In this document: piece by piece, positions 49,514 through 61,918 of the stretch
Numbering within the stretch: the first letter of the stretch is position 1
Layout of the letters: each line of letters opens with the position of its first letter
Assembly (NCBI RefSeq): GCF_002575655.3
Contig: NC_053041.3
Coordinates: 378,555,054-378,619,053 of the forward strand
Length of the DNA: 64,000 nt
Source: Aegilops tauschii subsp. strangulata
Lineage: Eukaryota; Streptophyta; Magnoliopsida; Poales; Poaceae
Direction: 5' to 3'
Notes under the pieces: model-generated
The model's input: the letters and a program-made list of their open reading frames with translations, nothing else
The model's database searches: none
What the model was told of the DNA's origin: nothing
Made by a program: the position numbers and the translations under genes

Positions 49514-51249
49514 TGAAGGAAATATGCCCTAGAGGCAATAATAAAGTTGTTGTTTATATTTCCTTATATCATGATAAATGTTTATTATTCATGCTAGAAT
49601 TGTATTAACCGGAAACTTAGTACATGTGTGAATACATAGACAAATAGAGTGTCCCTAGTATGCCTCTTCTTGACTAGCTCGTTAATCAAAGATGGTTAAG
49701 TTTCCTGACCATAGACATGTGTTGTCATTTGATGAACGGGATCACATCATTAGAGAATGATGTGATGGACAAGACCCATCTGTTAGCTTAGCATTATGAT
49801 CGTTTAGTTTTATTGCTATTTCTTTCTTCATGACTTATACATATTCCTCTGACTATGAAATTATGCAACTCCCGAATACCGGAGGAACACTTTGTGTGCT
49901 ATCAAATGTCACAACGTAACTGGGTGATTATAAAGATGCTCTACAGGTGTCTCCAAAGGTGTTTCTTGAGTTGGCATAGATCGAGATTAGGATTTGTCAC
50001 TCCGTGTATCGGAGAGGTATCTCTGGGCCCTCTCGATAATGCACATCACCATAAGCCTTGCAAGCAATGTGACTAATGAGTTAGTTACGGGATGATGCAT
50101 TACGGAACGAGTAAATAGACTTGCCGGTAACGAGATTGAACTAGGTATGATGATACCGACGATCGAATCTCGGGCAAGTAACGTACCGATGACAAAGGGA
50201 ATGACGTATGTTGTTATGCGGTTTGACCGATAAAGATCTTCGTAGAATTTGTAGGAGCCAATATGAGCATCCAGGTTCCGCTATTGGTTATTGACCAGAG
50301 ATGTGTCTCGGTCATGTCTACATAGTTCTCGAACTCGTAGGGTCTGCACGCTTAAAGTTCGATGATGATTTGTATTATGAGTTATGTGTTTTTGTGACCG
50401 AAGTTTGTTCGGAGTCCTGAATGAGATCACAAACATGACGAGGAGTCTCTAAATGGTCGAGAGGTAAAGATTGATATATTGGACGAAGGTATTCTGACAC
50501 CGGAATGGTTTCGGGACGTTTCAGATATTTATCGGGGAACCGAGGGGTTACCGAAACCCCCCGGGGAAGTTATGGGCCTTAATGGGCCATAAGGGAGTAG
50601 GATAGGGCAGCCCGCAGGGTGGCCCCCCCCAAGGGAGTCCAAATTGGAGAAGGGGGAGGGGGCGCGGCCCCCTCTTTCCTCTTGCTCTCCCTCTCCTTCC
50701 CTCTTCCCCCCCTCTTGGAATAGGAAAGGGATTCCAACTAGGATTGGGAATCCTAGTTGGACTCCCCCTTGGCGCACCCCCTCTAGGCCGTCGGCCTCCT
50801 CTCCCCTCCTTTATATACGGGGACGGGGGGCACCCCAAAGGCACATCAGACATTCTTTTAGCCGTGTGCGGTGCCCCCTCCATAGTTTACTCCTTCGGTC
50901 ATAGCGCCGTAGTGCTTAGGCGAAGCCCTGCACGGATCACATCACCAACACCGTCGCCACGCCGTCGTGCTGACGGAACTCTCCCTCGAGCCTCTACTGG
51001 ATCAAGAGCTCGAGGGGCGTCATCGAGCTGCACGTGTGCTGAACACGGAGGTGCCGTACGTTCGGTACTTGGATCGGTTGGATCCTGAAGATGTTTGACT
51101 ACATCAACCGTGTTAACATAACGCTTCCGCTTTCGTTCTACGAGGGTACGTGGACACACTCTCCCCATCTCGTTGCTATGCATCTCCTAGATAGATCTTG
51201 CGTGATCGTAGGATTTTTTTTTTGAAATTGCATGCTACGTTCCCAAACA
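49514..51249 (+). repeat. 3' LTR of copia copy B
   Basis: It follows the purine tract AGTGGGAGAC and starts TGAAGGAAATATGCCC. It ends GTTCCCAAACA with normal CA. It keeps a TATATAC core promoter word at 50812-50818. Confidence 0.9.
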
Positions 51250-51254
51250 TCTCT

Positions 51255-51542
51255 GCCATCCCAGCAAAATCTTTAGTGCCGCATCAACAATGGGCTGCCA
51301 ATCTGACCTAGAAAGTTGTTTGATGCTGAGCTGCAAACCCAAATATTTGCACGGAAATTTCACAATCTGCCATGGCACCATGCTCCGGACCAGGTCCTCA
51401 TCCTCGCCGTTGCTACGAATAAGTATAGCTGACGTCTTTGTGAAATTCACCTTGAGGCCGGATGCCTCTCCAAAGATCCTCAGGGCCTCTACAACAAAGG
51501 ACAAGTCTGCAAAGGTCGGCTTGATGAATAACACAACATCAT
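51255..51542 (-). pseudogene. LINE reverse transcriptase, middle piece
   Basis: It starts right after the catalytic Asp pair with VVLFIKP and continues through GLKVNFTKTSAI and KYLGLQLS, the C-terminal RT and thumb region, to GWQR, where copia copy B was inserted. The frame is open throughout. Confidence 0.85.
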
Positions 51543-53073
51543 TGATAACCCACAAGTATAGGGGATCAATTGTAGCCTCTTTCGATAAGTAAGAGTGTCG
51601 AACCCAACGAGGAGCTAAAGGTAGAACAAATATCCCCTCAAGTTCTATCGACCACCGATACAATTCTACACACGCTTGATGTTCGCTTTACCTATAACAA
51701 GTATGAAACTAGAAGTACTTTGTAGGTGTTGTTGGATAGGTTTGCAAGATAATAAAGAGCACGTAAATAAAAACTAGGGGCTGTTTAGATAAAGAAGCAA
51801 TAAAGTAAATATAGCGAGTGTGGAAAAGTGGTGGTAGGAGTTGCGAAATTGTCCCTAAGCAATTGACTACTTTACTAGACCGATAGCAAGTTTTATGTGG
51901 GAGAGGCCACTGCTAGCATGTCATCCCTGACTTGGAATTCTATGCACTTATGATTGGAACTATTAGCAAGCATCCGCAACTACTAACGTTCATTAAGGTA
52001 AAACCCAACCATAGCATTAAGATATATTGGTCCCCCTTCAATCCCGTATGCATCAATTTCTATGCTAGGTTGAAGCTTCTGTCACTCTTGCCCTCCAATA
52101 CATAGTCCTATCAACATACAACTAACCCTATGGTGTGATCCACGCGCGCACTCATATGATGGGCACCAAAGGATAGCAACATAACCACAAGCAAATGAAA
52201 TCAATCATAGCAACTCATCAACCACCGATAGGACAATGAAAATCTACTCAGACATCATAGGATGGCAACACATCATTGGATAATAATATGAAGCATAAAG
52301 CACCATGTTCAAGTAGAGGGTACAACGGGTTGTGGGAGAGTGGACCGCTGTAGATAGAGGGGGGAAGGTGATGGAGATGTTGGTGAAGATGGCGTAGGTG
52401 TTGGTGAAGATCGCGGTGATAATGATGGTCGCCACGGCAGCGTTCCGGCGCCACCGGAAGAGAGGGGGAGAGGGGCCCCCTTCTTCTTCTTCTTCTTGCT
52501 TGACCTCCTCCCTAGATGGGAGAAGGGTTTCCCCTCTGGTCCTTGGCCTCCATGGCATGGGAGGGGCGAGAGCCCCTCCGAGATTGGATCTGTCTCTCTC
52601 TGTTTCTGTGTTCTCATCCGGCTGCCCTTTCACCGTTTCGTGTATATATGGAGATCCGTAACTCCGATTGGATTGAAACCTTCGCCCAGATTTTTCTTCG
52701 AAAATTAGTTTTCTTGCATCCAAAGTAGAGCAGCAACCGCCTTATGGGGGGCCCACGAGGGTCAGGGGCACGCCCAGGGGGTGGGGCGCCCCCCTGCCTC
52801 GTGCCCCCCTCGGGCACCGTCTCGCGTTGATTCTTATTCCGGAATTCTCCAAATATTCCAAAAATATTCTCCGTCCGTTTTTATCCCGTTTGGATTCCGT
52901 TTGATATGGGGTTTCTGCGAAACATAAAACATGCAACAAACAGGAACTGGCACTGGGCACTGGATCAATATGTTAGTCCCAAAAATAGTATAAAAAGTTG
53001 CCAATAGTGTATGGAAGTTGTATAATATTGGCATGGAACAATCAAAAAGTATAGATACGACAGAGACGTATCA
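51543..53073 (-). repeat. 3' LTR of the complete Sabrina-like element
   Basis: On the minus strand it starts TGATACGTCTCTG (53073) and ends GGTTATCA (51543). The purine tract AAGCTTGGGGATGC (53087-53074) precedes it. Confidence 0.88.
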
Positions 53074-56000
53074 GCATCCCCAAGCTTAATTCCTGCTTGT
53101 CCTCGAGTAGGTAAATGATAAAAAAGATAATTTTTGATGTGGAATGCTACCTAGCATAATCTTGATCATGTATCTAATCATGACATGAATATTAAGACAC
53201 GAGTGATTCAAAGCAATAGTATATCATTTGACATAAAACCAATAATACTTCAAGCATACCAACCAAGCAATTATGTCTTATCGAAATAACATAGCCAAAG
53301 AAAGCTCATCCCTACAAAATCATATAGTCTGGCTATGCTCCATCTTCACCACACAAAGCATTCAAATCATGCACAACCCCAATGACAAGCCGAGCAATTG
53401 GTTCATACTTTTTAACGCACTTCAGCCTTTTCAACCCTCACGCAATACATGAGCGCAAGCCATGGACATAACACTATAGGTGGAATAGCATATGATGATG
53501 GAGGTTGTGTGGAGAAGACAAAAAGGAGAAAGTCTCACATTGACGCGGCTAATCAACGGTATGGAGATGCCCATCAATTGATGTCAATGTGAGGAGTAGG
53601 GATTGCCATGCAACGGATGCACTAGAGCTATAAGTGTATGAAAGCTCAAACTAGAAACTAAGTGGGTGTGCATCCAACTTGCTTGCTCATGAAGACCTCG
53701 GGCATTTGAGGAATCCCATCATCGGAATATACAAGCCAAGTTCTATAATGAAAATTCCCACTAGTATATGAAAGTGATAACTCAATGAGACTCTCTATAT
53801 GAAGAACATGGTGCTACTTTGAAGCACAAGTGTGGTAAAAGGATAGTAACATTGCCCCTTCTATCTTTTTCTCTCATATTTTTTCTCTTTTATTTTTTTT
53901 AAATTTTTTTGGGCCTTCTTTTTTTGGCCTTTTTTTTATTTTTTTATTTTTTTTCGTCCGGAGTCTCATCCCGACTTGTGGGGGAATCATAGTCTCCATC
54001 ATCCTTTCCTCACTGGGGCAATGCTCTAATAATGATGATCATCACACTTTTATTTACTTACAACTCAATATTACAACTCGATACTAGAACAAAGATATGA
54101 CTCTATATGAATGCCTCCGGCGGTGTACCGGGATGTGCAATGATCTAGCATAGCAATGACATCAAAAAACGGACAAGCCATGAAAACATAATGCTAGCTA
54201 TCTTACGATCATGCAAAGCAATATGACAGTAAATTCTCAAGTCATGTATATGATGATGATCGAAGTTGCATGGCAATATATCTCGGAATGGCTATGGAAA
54301 TGCCATGATATGTAGGTATGGTGGCTATTTTGAGGAAGATATAATGAGGCTTATGTGTGATAGAGCGTATCGTATCACGGGGTTTGGATGCACTGACGAA
54401 GTTTGCACCAACTCTCGAGGTGAGAAAGGGCAATGCACGGTACCGAAGAGGCTAGCAATGATGGAAGGGTGAGAGTGCGTATAATCCATGGACTCACATT
54501 AGTCATAAAGAACTCATATACTTATTGCAAAAGTTTATTAGCCCTCGAAGCAAAGTACTACTACGCATGCCCCTAGGGGGATAGATTGGTAGGAAAAGAC
54601 CATTGCTCGTCCCCGACCGCCACTCATAAGGAAGACAATCAATAAATACCTCATGCTCCAACTTCGTTACATAACGGTTCACCATACGTGCATGCTACCG
54701 GAATCACAAACCTCAACACAAATATTTCTACTAATCCACAAATACCCACTAGCATGACTCTAATATCACCATCTTTATATTACAAAACTATTGCAAGGAA
54801 TCAAACATATCATATTCCGTGATCTACAAGTTTATGTAGGATTTTATGACTAACCATGTGAATGACCAATTCCTGTCATCTCTCTAAATAGATATAAGTG
54901 AAGCATGAGAGTTTAATTCTTTCTACAAAAGATATGCCCACGCTCTAACAAATATAAGTGAAGCAAAAGAGCATTCTACAAATGGCGGTTTTCTATGTGA
55001 AGAGAAACATGCAATCCAAACTTCAAATGATATAAGTGAAGCACATGAAGCATTCTATAAAGCCATACTCAAAAGATATGAGTGAAGTGCATAGAGCATT
55101 CTATAAATCAACCAAGGACTATCTCATACCAGCATGGTGCATAAAAGAAAAGAGAAAATTAATGCAAAAAGATGCTCCAAGATCTGCACATATCAGATGA
55201 ATGAAACGAATCCGAAAACATACCGATATTTGTTGAAGAAAGAGGGGATGCCTTCCGGGGCATCCCCAAGCTTAGACGCTTGAGTCTCCTTGAATATTTA
55301 CTTGGGGTGCCTTGGGCATCCCCAAGCTTGAGCTCTTGCCTCTCTTCCTTCTTCTCACATCGAGACCTTCTCGATCATCGAACACTTCATCCACACAAAA
55401 CTTCAACAGAAAACTCGGTAAGATCCGTTAGTATAATAAAGCAAATCACTACTCTAAGCACTATTGAAAACCAATTCATATTTTGTTTTTGCATTATGGC
55501 TACTGTAATATAAATTTTTCATGGCTTAATCCACTGATATAAATCGATAGTTTCATAAAAACAAGCAAACTATGCATCAAAAACAGAATCTGTCTAAAAC
55601 AGAACAGTCTGTAATAATCTGAACATTCACCATACTTCTGATACTTGAAAAATTCTGTAAAAATTAGGAAAAATAAAAAATTTGTATATAAAGACAGTGA
55701 AAAAAGAATCAGAACTATTTGACGTTCCAGTAAAAAATTAAAAATCATGCACTACAGCCAAAGTTTCTGTCCTGCACCGCACAAACCAACAAGTATTGTA
55801 AACATCCTAAAGGCAAACCTTGGCACATTATTTTTATAATACAATGGAATTGTACAAGGGGATAATTATTTTTGTTGAAAAGTTTCTGTAAGTAAGATTC
55901 GCAAAGTTTCCATGGGCATGAACAAAGTTCAAGGACGTCCCCCACTTTCACAATGCTCGTCTATCTCACTTTCACTTTTCTTTTTGAAAAGTTTTGGGTT

Positions 56001-56127
56001 CCCCTCTTTATCTTTTGTTTTTTTAAACTATATAAAAGCACTCAACAGAAATAAATGATCTCTAAAACTTCCGGGTTGTCTCCCTGGCAGCGCTTTCTTT
56101 AAAGCCATTAAGCTAGGCATATAGTGC
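53074..56127 (-). other. Non-coding interior of the Sabrina-like element
   Basis: No ORF with recognisable domains exists. It holds a T-rich run with TTTTTTT blocks (53865-53960), four spaced copies of an ATATAAGTGAAGCA-like motif followed by GAGCATTCTA (54890-55110), and two internal copies of the 14-base purine-tract sequence at 55260 and 55316. In autonomous relatives pol would be here, so it has been replaced or lost. Confidence 0.65.
55241..55332. repeat. Internal hairpins containing purine-tract copies
   Basis: GGGGATGCC...GGCATCCCC (55245-55266) and CTTGGGGTGCC...GGGCATCCCCAAG (about 55301-55325) are inverted repeats. Each includes the word GCATCCCCAAGCTT, the same 14 bases as the element's PPT at 53074-53087 (in plus sense). 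Confidence 0.75.
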
Positions 56128-56453
56128 TCAAGTAGTGAATCCACCCGGATCCCAAGGTATATCAAAGCCAATTTTAATTAGCAATGATTTGGCATTTAGT
56201 AGTGAGCACAAAGCAACATATATCAAGTAGTGACGAAGTCTAACTCTCTTCCTATGCATTGGCATGTCATAAAAGAACAATTCATGCACACATAGTAAAG
56301 GCCAATGCATAGTATAAACAGTTTCTTGCAATTTTATCGTGTGGGAAACATAGAGAGGTGGAGATATAGTTCCTCTCTCATAATAATTGCAAGTAGGAGC
56401 AGCAAGCACATGCATATTATATCTATCAAAATCATCATGTGTAGTAGTAAAAC
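56128..56453 (-). pseudogene. Sabrina-like conserved ORF, C-terminal part
   Basis: Past the solo-LTR insertion the same frame continues from 56453 (TTTHDDFDRYNMHV) to a stop at 56130-56128. Together with the piece beyond 60776 it makes an ORF of about 450 codons when one TSD copy is ignored. The C-terminus ends DIPWDPGGFTT. The function is unknown. Confidence 0.65.
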
Positions 56454-59400
56454 TGTCACGCCCAATATGCGACCCTATCCGAGAGGAACTTGAAGGTCTC
56501 ACCAAGGATAGACCCGCATATTGGAACGCTTTTGCAAGGTGGATATCATTACATCAACATTACATAATAGATGGGGATACATACAAGGCATACAAATGCC
56601 GCAAGAATACATCAATACATCATTCATAAGATCAACATCCGACTACGGATGAACACAAACAGAAACTCAACCGGCATCCACCCAGCTAGCCCAGGCTGCC
56701 GACCTGGAACCTATCCCCTGATCGAAGAAGAAGCAGAAGAAGAACTCCAAAACAAGTAACATCGCTCTCGTGTCATGATCATCGCAAAACCTGTACCTGC
56801 AACTGGTGTTGTAGTAATCTGTGAGCCACGAGGACTCAGCAATCCCATTACGATGGGTATCAAGACTAGCAAAGCTTAAAGGGTATGGAAAAGGATAAGT
56901 GGTGAGGTTGCAGCAGCGACTAAGCAATGTATGATGGCTAACTTACGCAAATAAGAGCGAGAAGAGAAGCAATGGAACGGTCGTGAAACTAGCAATGATC
57001 AAGAAGTGATCCTGAACTCCTACTTACGTCAAACATAACCCAAAAACCGTGTTCACTTTCCGGACTCCGCCGAAAAGAGACCATCACGGTTACACACGCG
57101 GTTGATGCGTTTTAATTAAGTCAAGTGCCAAGTTCTCTACAACCGGACATTAACAAATTCCCATCTGCCACATAACCACGGGCACGGCTCTCGAAAGTTT
57201 ATACCCTGCAGGGGTGTCCCAACTTAGCCCATTATAAGCTCTCACGGTCAACGAAGGATATTCCTTCTTCCGGGAAGACCCGATCAGTCTCGGAATCCCG
57301 ATTTACAAGACATTTTGACAATGATAAAACAAGACCAGCAAAGCCGCCCGAATGTGCCGACAAATCCCGATAGGAGCTGCACATATCTCGTTCTCAGGGC
57401 ACACCGGATTGTCCAAACTTCCGATAGGCCAGCCCAGAGTTGCCCCTGGTGACCACCGGCGGCTGACAGGTTGGACCAACACTCAGAGGAGCACTGGCCC
57501 GGGGGGGTTAAAATAAAGATGACCCTCGGGAGCGCGACTCCCAAGGGAACAAGGCTTAGGTGGCAAATGTAAAACCAAGGTTGGGCCTTGCTGGAAGAGT
57601 TTTATTCAAAGCGAACTGTCAAGGGGGTCCCATAAATCACCCAACCGCGTAAGGGACGCAAAATCAAGGAACATAACACCGGTATGACGGAAACTAGGGC
57701 GGCAAGAGTGGAACAAAACACCAGGCATAAGGCCGAGCCTTCCACCCTTTACCAAGTATATAGATGCATTAATAAAATAAGAGATATTGTGATATCCCAA
57801 CATAAACATAATCCAACATGGAGCAATCTTCATCTTAACCTGCAACTAGCAACGCTATAAGAGGGGCTGAGCAAAGCAGTAACATAGCCAAACAATGGTT
57901 TGCTGGGAAGGGTGACAAAGGTTAGAGGTTCATGGCAATTTGGGAGGCTTGAAGAGCAAGTGATAGGTGGCGCAGCATAGCGATAGAACGAAGCAGCTAG
58001 CATAGCAATGATAGTAATGAGATCCAAGGTGACGGTCATCTTGCCTGAAATCCCGCTAGGAAGAAGAACGAGTCCATGAAGAAGATGAAGCCACGAAGAC
58101 GAAGCAAGCGTAGTCGAACGGAACCTCACGAACGCAACGAAACAGGAACTACAGAGAAGAAGCACAACCGGAAAGAAGCAAGCAACAAGGTAAACACACA
58201 ACACATAAACATGACATGATGCACAACCAAGCACGATGCATGACAAAGGCTATACGATGCTGCTCATGGCAAGAGATGATGCATACAAGAGCAACACATC
58301 GAAGCAAGTTTAAATGAGGCCGGAAACAACATATAACAAATCCGGTAAGTCCTCATATGCAAATTTCAAAATTGGTCCAGATCTGAACAAACCTTAAGTT
58401 GAAGTGGTTAAACAGCAAGTTAAAATGCACCATGATGATCTACACGAAATTCTAGTCAAGTTACATATAAAGTTCATTTAGTTCGGAGCTACGGCCTAGA
58501 AGATATGAGCAAAACAAGTTAAACATGGCAAGAGGTGAAGCATAATAAAACTATTTATTTATGCAAGTTTAAATGAGGCCGGAACAACAACCAACAATTC
58601 CGGAAAATCCTCATGTGCATTTAGCAATTTAAAGCAAACAACAATTTTAAATGTTGTTAACATGAGGCGGATGACATATGCAAGTCTTATGCAATTTAAA
58701 GAAAATATTGACATAAGCATGTTATGAAGCATTTGTCACCGTGGTGGAAGAAAGGGGTGCCACGACAACGAATCCAAAAATGATGCCACGACAACATATC
58801 GGTTTCGGTAGCTCATTGAGATATCGGTGCAAAAGAAGCAAGTGAGCGGATGTGCGAAACCTGCCAGAGATGGTGGGGTGATCCCGATTACCGGGTTCCC
58901 ACGGGTCGACGGCATGGCGAACAAGGAGGAACGTGCAATGACAACTCGGACACGATGCAAACATAGGGTGCATCTAATGCATCGCAAACATTCGTTTTTG
59001 GAAGGTCATCTCGGCGGTTATACCTTTGAAGCGTGCATCTTCGGAACGGATCAAGTTCGTCGAAGGAAGCAGTGGTCCATGGGCCGTACTGGAAGTAGTT
59101 GTTCTCGCGACGGTAGTCGAAGTAGACGTTCACGGGTCATCATGGGAAGTAATCATACACGGCGACGGTAGTTGTACACGTCCAGAGAGGAACTTGTCGC
59201 ATCCAAGTCCTTCGGGGCGAAATGCACGTCGACGATAGTCCTTCTAGGTAGGAAACGATAGCTGAACACAGTTCGTAGATGTTCATGTCGCCACAGTCGT
59301 TTGGGTCTTGGAATTATGGTAGTCGTTCACTTGACGGCGGTAGACGAACTTGGCGGTCCTCATCGTCCTGGTACTTGGCGTCCTCTCGGCCTTGACGGTG

Positions 59401-60139
59401 ATGAAACGGAACGAGATGGTCGTGGTACTTGGCGTCCAGTGCAGCAACCTCGCGATGCACAGTTGTAGTGATGGTCTTGGAGGTTCGTGATCGGGGCGTG
59501 GAGAAGGAGTTGCAGGTGGGAGCGACTGGAGATGGCGGATGCAGGGGGCTCAGGGCGAGAGGAGCAGATAGAGGCTCGGGCTCCTCGAGCCATGGGGATG
59601 GCCGGAAACAGGCAGCTGCAGGAGGCCAAGGGGAGCGGCAGGGTCGACGGAGTGGCAGACGATAGAGCAGGGCCTTGGCGGCTTGGCTGGAGGATCCTGG
59701 CGGTCGGAGGTGATGAAACACGCAGGGGACGGCGAAGCATGGAGCGGCGACGGGGCGGCAACCGGTAGCGGCTCTGGTGGCCGGCGGACTTGGAGCTCCA
59801 GGCGAGGCGGAGAAGCAATGGCGCGGGCACGGTGCCATGGCGAGGCGGCGACGCCGAAGATGGCGCGACGGGCGACGGCCATTGCCAGAGGCGGGGAGGC
59901 CGGCTGCTCTGGTGGGACGCGCGATGGAAGGCGCCAGGAGGAAGGAGGGGATCGAGGAGAAGAGCTCTTCTCCTGTGTGTGTGGCGGTGGCAAGGGAACG
60001 AGAGGGAGAGAGTGGAGAGGACGAGAGATGGGATCGGTCGGGCTAGGGTTAGACCTGGAGCGCGGCTGGGCCTAGGGATGGGCCTTAGAGGCCGGCCAAG
60101 TAGAGAGGGAATTGGCCAGAGGCCTGGCGGCTGGGCTCT

Positions 60140-60190
<51 letters not shown>

Positions 60191-60771
60191 CTAAGAAACA
60201 GAAAATAACAAAGAAGAGAAGGAGAAGAAAGGAGGTGTTGGGGAAGAAGTTTGACACGCGGATAATCTTCCTGGATTCGCAAAAATGCGCTTGGTCTGAG
60301 AAAATAGAAGTTGGCACGAATGCAAGATTTAAATTCAAACACATTTGAATTTAATTCAAATGGTTTGAACTAGGACAAGGTTTAGGAGTGGCCAAAATGT
60401 TGAGATTTTTGGTGGAGCTCCGGAAAGTGAAGAAAGAATTTATGGGAAAAGTTTGAGGTCAAGAATATTGAGATAGAAAAGGCATGGAATTAAATTGCAC
60501 GTGTGTTATGGTGAACTCCAATTAATGGAATATTTTAATATAGCTCCCTAATAATATTGGGAGGATATATGTTATAAAGAAAAATCACCATGTGCATTTC
60601 CCTCGATTTAAATGGATCGAAGATCCATGCAATTTACTTAGTTGAGTTTTAAAAAATTAAATGACATGATGGCATGATGCAATGCAAAATAAATAGAGCA
60701 AGCAAAAAGAAACACACGGTGATCACGAACTATATGGAAGTCTTCTGGAGCATCGGTCTTGGGGCATCACA
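56454..60771 (-). mobile_element. Solo LTR candidate, 4318 bp
   Basis: The ends on plus are TGTCACGCCC and GGGGCATCACA, and the perfect TSD is AAAAC (56449-56453 and 60772-60776). No internal pair of LTRs, primer site or pol motif is seen, so a solo LTR from LTR-LTR recombination is the best reading. It probably belongs to a long-LTR gypsy family on the minus strand (TGTGATGCCCCAAGACC at the start). GC-rich frames at 59300-60075 overlap on both strands and are not trusted as genes. It interrupts the Sabrina-like ORF. Confidence 0.8.
60135..60185 (+). repeat. (CT)n microsatellite in the solo LTR
   Basis: About 50 bp of nearly pure CT dinucleotides with one TT interruption. It is probably length-variable. 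Confidence 0.9.
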
Positions 60772-60776
60772 AAAAC

Positions 60777-61794
60777 GCAACCCATCAATATAATCCTTAA
60801 TAGGGGCAAACTTCTCCGATATAGTATAATCGGGAGAATTCAAAAAGATAATAGGACTATCATGCGTGGGTGCAATAGCAACAATTTCATGTTCAACATA
60901 AGGAACTATAGAAAGTTCATCTTCATAAGCATAATTCATATTGGCATCTTAGCCACAAGCATAGCAAGCATCATCAAAAAGGGATAATTCAAGAGAATCA
61001 ACGGGACCATAATAGTTATCATGGCAATCATCCTTCGGTAAGCACGAAGGGAAATTAAACAATGTATGAGTTGAAGAGTTACTCTCATTAGAAGGTGGGA
61101 ACGGGTAGCTAATCCGCTCTTCCTCCTTTTGTTCTTCGCTCTCCTCATCATCTTTTTCATCCAATGAGCTCACAGTTTCATCAATTTCTTCTTCCATAGA
61201 CTCGTGCAAAATATTAATCTCTTCTTGGACAGCGGAGACTTTCTCAATAAACGCATCAATATCGGCATTATATTCATAATTGGCATAACAATATTTAAGG
61301 ATAGATAAATTTTCAGGTCTATAAACAGCATCATAAAGATTCTCAAACTCTTTGAACATAGATTCAATTTCATAAGCACCCATAAAAGCAACAAATTCTT
61401 CTATTTGTTCTACATCATAGTAATCATATATACCTCTAGCATAAGAAGCCAAGGTTTCATTATCATTAAATTCGCATGAAAAGGGAAGGTGTGGAGACTT
61501 CATCCGAGAGCAACAAGTATAATCATATCTCAAGCATAGTTGCCTAGCATACCAATACAACATATAAATTTGATCCCATAATAATTTCCCTTTTTGAGTC
61601 AAGCGATAATCCCTAAAGTATTCACGTTGATCCAACGTGTCTCCCATAACATAGTTGAATGGGGTTTTCTTAGGATTATTAAAGTAGTACATAATATCTT
61701 TCACATAACGAGCATCGAGGGTTTTAGGAGGTTCCCCATCTCCATGAGTAGCAAGTACACCTAATTTTTTTGGTATTTCGTGTTCCATATCCAT
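60777..61794 (-). pseudogene. Sabrina-like conserved ORF, N-terminal part
   Basis: From ATG 61794 the frame runs 281 residues to TAA at 60951-60949, then continues in the same frame without a stop to the solo-LTR insertion at about 60776. The TAA is therefore probably a nonsense mutation. The protein is acidic, with an EEEIDETVSSLDEKDDEES stretch, and has no zinc knuckle or known catalytic motif. Its place just after the primer site suggests a gag-like role, but I do not recognise a family beyond its recurrence in such elements. It continues at 56453. Confidence 0.65.
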
Positions 61795-61888
61795 AACTAA
61801 AGATAAAGAACAACTAAGAACAGCAAATAAAAATTACTTAGTGATAAAGCAAACAAGCACACACGAGAATATTCACCCCACGCTATTG

Positions 61889-61907
61889 CTCCCCGGCAAC
61901 GGCGCCA
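61889..61907 (-). other. Primer-binding site, tRNA-Asp type
   Basis: The minus strand reads TGGCGCCGTTGCCGGGGAG, 11 bases inside the LTR edge. This is the primer site common in Athila-related plant gypsy elements and supports the minus orientation. Confidence 0.75.
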
Positions 61908-61918
61908 GAAAAAGGTCT

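Larger units (their letters stand above)
42530..51249 (+). mobile_element. Complete Angela/BARE-like Ty1-copia element, copy B
   Basis: LTRs are at 42530-44260 (1731 bp) and 49514-51249 (1736 bp). The TSD is a perfect TCTCT (42525-42529 and 51250-51254). Order is LTR, PBS, gag, protease, integrase, RT, RNase H, PPT, LTR, same family as copy A but opposite orientation. It is inserted in the LINE. At least six lesions inactivate gag-pol. Confidence 0.94.

Noticed and set aside
42530..51249. Copy B as an active element because RT keeps YVDD
   Set aside because: Two nonsense codons, at least four frameshifts, and a lost integrase catalytic Asp make autonomous activity impossible.
59314..60075. 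Several long overlapping frames on both strands as a gene
   Set aside because: GC-rich low-complexity part of a long LTR; frames overlap on both strands with biased Ala, Arg and Gly content and no domain.
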